Positions 62,179-64,000 of a DNA stretch of 64,000 nt are shown here, piece after piece. The translations under genes and the position numbers were made by a program. This DNA comes from an uncultured Parabacteroides sp. (GTDB lineage: Bacteria > Bacteroidota > Bacteroidia > Bacteroidales > Tannerellaceae): NCBI GenBank assembly GCA_949298575.1, contig CASFXH010000004.1, forward strand, positions 1-64,000. Direction: 5' to 3'. Below the pieces are notes generated by a model that ran no database searches, had not been told where the DNA came from, and saw only the letters and a program-made list of their open reading frames with translations. The first letter of the stretch is position 1, and the number at the start of each line of letters is the position of its first letter.

Positions 62179-64000
62179 ATGATTACGGAACAACTCATCA
62201 ACCCAAGGAGCATCGTCGTGGTCGGCGGCTCCAACAACATCCACAAGCCAGGCGGAAGGCTCACGCGCAACCTTTTGGACGGGAAATACGCAGGCGAGCT
62301 GCGCGTCGTCAACAGGCACGAGACCGACGTCCAGGGCGTCCGCTCGTACCCCTCGGTGAGCGACATCCCGCCGACGGAGCTCGCCATCATCGCCATCCCC
62401 AGCAAGGCGTGCCCCGAGGCCGTCGAGATCCTTGCGCGCGACAAGGGCGTCCGCGCCTTCATCGTCATCTCGGCCGGTTTTGGCGAGGAAACACCCGAAG
62501 GCGGCGCCCTCGAGCGGCAAATGCTGGACACCTGCGCGCGCTACGGCGCCTCGCTCGTCGGCCCGAACTGCATCGGCGTGATGAACACACGCTACCACGG
62601 CGTCTTTACCCAACCCGTTCCCGAGTTCCACGCCGAGGGGGTCGATTTCATCTCCAGCTCCGGCGGGACGGCGCTGTTCATCATTGAGTCGGCCTTGACG
62701 AAGGGCCTGCGTTTCGCGTCGGTATGGTCCGTGGGCAACTCCAAGCAGATAGGCGTCGAGGAGGTGCTCGAGTATATGGATCAACACTTCGACCCCGTGT
62801 TGGACTCGCTGATCAAGATGCTTTATATCGAGCAGATTAGAGACCCGGACAAGTTGCTCTACCACGCCTCGTCGCTCATCCGCAAGGGCTGCCGCGTCGC
62901 CGCCATCAAGGCCGGGAGCACCGAGTCGGGGCAGCGGGCGGCCTCGTCGCACACGGGGGCCATCGCCAGCTCCGATTCCGCCGTCGAGGCGCTCTTCCGC
63001 AAGGCGGGGATCGTCCGCTGCTTCAGCCGCGAGGAGCTGACGACGGTCGCTTGTATTTTTACGTTGAAAGCCGTGACGGGTCGCGGCTGCGCCATCGTCA
63101 CCCACGCCGGCGGGCCCGCCGTCATGCTGGCCGACGCCCTCTCGAAGGGCCGGCTCAACGTCCCGAAGCTCGAGGGCCCCGTGGCCGACGAGCTGAAGTC
63201 GAAGCTCTACCCCGGCGCGGCCGTCGGCAACCCCATCGACATCATCGGCACCGGCACGCCCGAGCACCTGGCCACGGCGATCGACTATTGCGAGCGCCGC
63301 TTCGACGAGATCGACCTCATGATGGTGATCTTCGGCAGCCCCGGGCTGGTCAAGTTGTACGACGCTTACGAGGTGTTGCACAAGAAGATGGAGGAATGCC
63401 GCAAGCCGATCTTCCCGATCCTCCCGTCGATCGTCACCGCGGGCCCCGAGGTGCGCAGCTTCATCCGGAAAGGCCACGTGAACTTCTCCGACGAGGTGAC
63501 GCTTGGCACGGCCCTCTCACGCGTCCTCAACACGCCCCGCCCGGCCAGCGCCGACATCCAGCTCTACGGCGTGGACGTCCCCGAGGTGCGCCGCCTCATC
63601 GACAGCCTCCCCTCGAGCGGCTACCTTAGCCCCGACGACACGCGAGCCCTCCTTCGCGCGGCCAACATCCCGCTGGTCGCCGAGCTGGCCTCCAACGATA
63701 CCGACGCCCTCCTGGCCTTCGCCCGCGAGGTGCGCTACCCCGTGGTGGCCAAGGTCGTCGGGCCTGTGCATAAGAGCGATATCGGTGGGGTAGCGCTCAA
63801 CATCCAATGCGAGGAGCACCTCCTGTTCGAGATCGAGCGGATGCGCCGCCTGCCAGGGGTGACGGGGATCATGGTGCAGCCCATGCTGAAAGGGACCGAG
63901 CTGTTTTTGGGGGCGAAATACGAGGACCGCTTTGGGCACGTGGTGCTCTGCGGCCTTGGCGGGATCTTCGTGGAGGTGTTGAAAGACGTCTCCTACGGCT
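62179..64000 (+). CDS. ADP-forming acetate/acyl-CoA ligase, 3' end outside the window
   Basis: The frame opens MITEQLINPRSIVVVGGSNN and runs 607 codons to the window end without a stop. Domain 1 is the CoA-binding Rossmann domain (to about 130). Two succinyl-CoA-ligase-like domains follow, with the phosphohistidine site SSHTGAIASSD (about 257) and GPNCIGVMN (about 134). An ATP-grasp domain begins near 475 (SGYLSPDDTRALLRAANIPL, VAKVVGPVHKSDIGGVAL). Such enzymes make ATP and acid from acyl-CoA in fermentation. The ATP-grasp C-terminus is missing only because the window ends. Confidence 0.93.
   Translation, partial: MITEQLINPRSIVVVGGSNNIHKPGGRLTRNLLDGKYAGELRVVNRHETDVQGVRSYPSVSDIPPTELAIIAIPSKACPEAVEILARDKGVRAFIVISAGFGEETPEGGALERQMLDTCARYGASLVGPNCIGVMNTRYHGVFTQPVPEFHAEGVDFISSSGGTALFIIESALTKGLRFASVWSVGNSKQIGVEEVLEYMDQHFDPVLDSLIKMLYIEQIRDPDKLLYHASSLIRKGCRVAAIKAGSTESGQRAASSHTGAIASSDSAVEALFRKAGIVRCFSREELTTVACIFTLKAVTGRGCAIVTHAGGPAVMLADALSKGRLNVPKLEGPVADELKSKLYPGAAVGNPIDIIGTGTPEHLATAIDYCERRFDEIDLMMVIFGSPGLVKLYDAYEVLHKKMEECRKPIFPILPSIVTAGPEVRSFIRKGHVNFSDEVTLGTALSRVLNTPRPASADIQLYGVDVPEVRRLIDSLPSSGYLSPDDTRALLRAANIPLVAELASNDTDALLAFAREVRYPVVAKVVGPVHKSDIGGVALNIQCEEHLLFEIERMRRLPGVTGIMVQPMLKGTELFLGAKYEDRFGHVVLCGLGGIFVEVLKDVSYG

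Noticed and set aside
62158..63477. 439-codon open frame on the minus strand
   Set aside because: Shadow of the GC-rich ADP-forming acyl-CoA ligase gene on the plus strand.

Overview
The window is ordinary chromosome from a Bacteroidales bacterium. The evidence is an LpxC-FabZ fusion, a long NusB, a long PurM-like protein, PorT, a TonB receptor with a carboxypeptidase-regulatory domain, several Bacteroidota-only DUF families, promoters with TAnnTTTG boxes, and AT-rich start regions without Shine-Dalgarno sequences. Most of it is GC-rich, but the block from rpsU to rpoC is clearly richer in AT. Family level (Tannerellaceae/Porphyromonadaceae-like, perhaps Tannerella) is an inference and cannot be settled from the sequence alone.

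Layout. 1-3.7 kb: leftward operon nusB-yajC-ybbR-coaE-DUF5606. 3.9-9.9 kb: PUR-like DUF3276 protein, a 56-residue ferredoxin, porT convergent with cdsA, rplU-rpmA, a small exported winged-helix-like protein, and DUF6057-GNAT. 10.1-19.4 kb: leftward cell-envelope and housekeeping run purM-prfA-pyrF-lpxD-lpxC/fabZ-lpxA, then a CxxCH/PD40 lipoprotein, with a LysM glucosaminidase upstream. 19.5-31.1 kb: cytidine deaminase, DivIC/FtsB-like protein, M23 peptidase, phosphoglycerate-mutase-like phosphatase, exported nuclease and beta-helix lipoprotein, PepC, gamma carbonic anhydrase, GNAT, Xaa-Pro aminopeptidase, ADP-ribosylglycohydrolase. 31.5-35.1 kb: DUF6261, mtnA, rpsU-xerC-hpf. 35.2-48.1 kb: tRNA-Thr, tRNA-Tyr, tRNA-Thr, tuf, tRNA-Trp, secE, nusG, rplKAJL, rpoBC. 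48.2-64 kb: patatin, TonB receptor with a His-rich partner, dnaG, an unknown protein, cutC, DUF5106, PBP1A, glpK, an HU-like/DUF4469 protein, and an ADP-forming acyl-CoA synthetase cut by the window end.

The core genes cover lipid A synthesis, phospholipid synthesis, peptidoglycan assembly and trimming, and the transcription/translation apparatus, with attenuator-like hairpins between several of them.

The most unusual content is not a protein. Six intergenic minisatellite arrays with unrelated sequences share one design: periods of 22-23 or 41-42 bp, a dyad (hairpin) in every unit, and base changes between units that often keep the dyad. Several arrays begin within a few bases of a stop codon. 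Two (near 12 kb and 31 kb) share a unit core. Other leads are a nine-residue tag DDGGSPGTV shared by two unrelated DUF proteins, a one-base-broken small membrane gene before PBP1A, and a recurring AT-rich near-palindrome. No CRISPR array, prophage or insertion sequence was seen.
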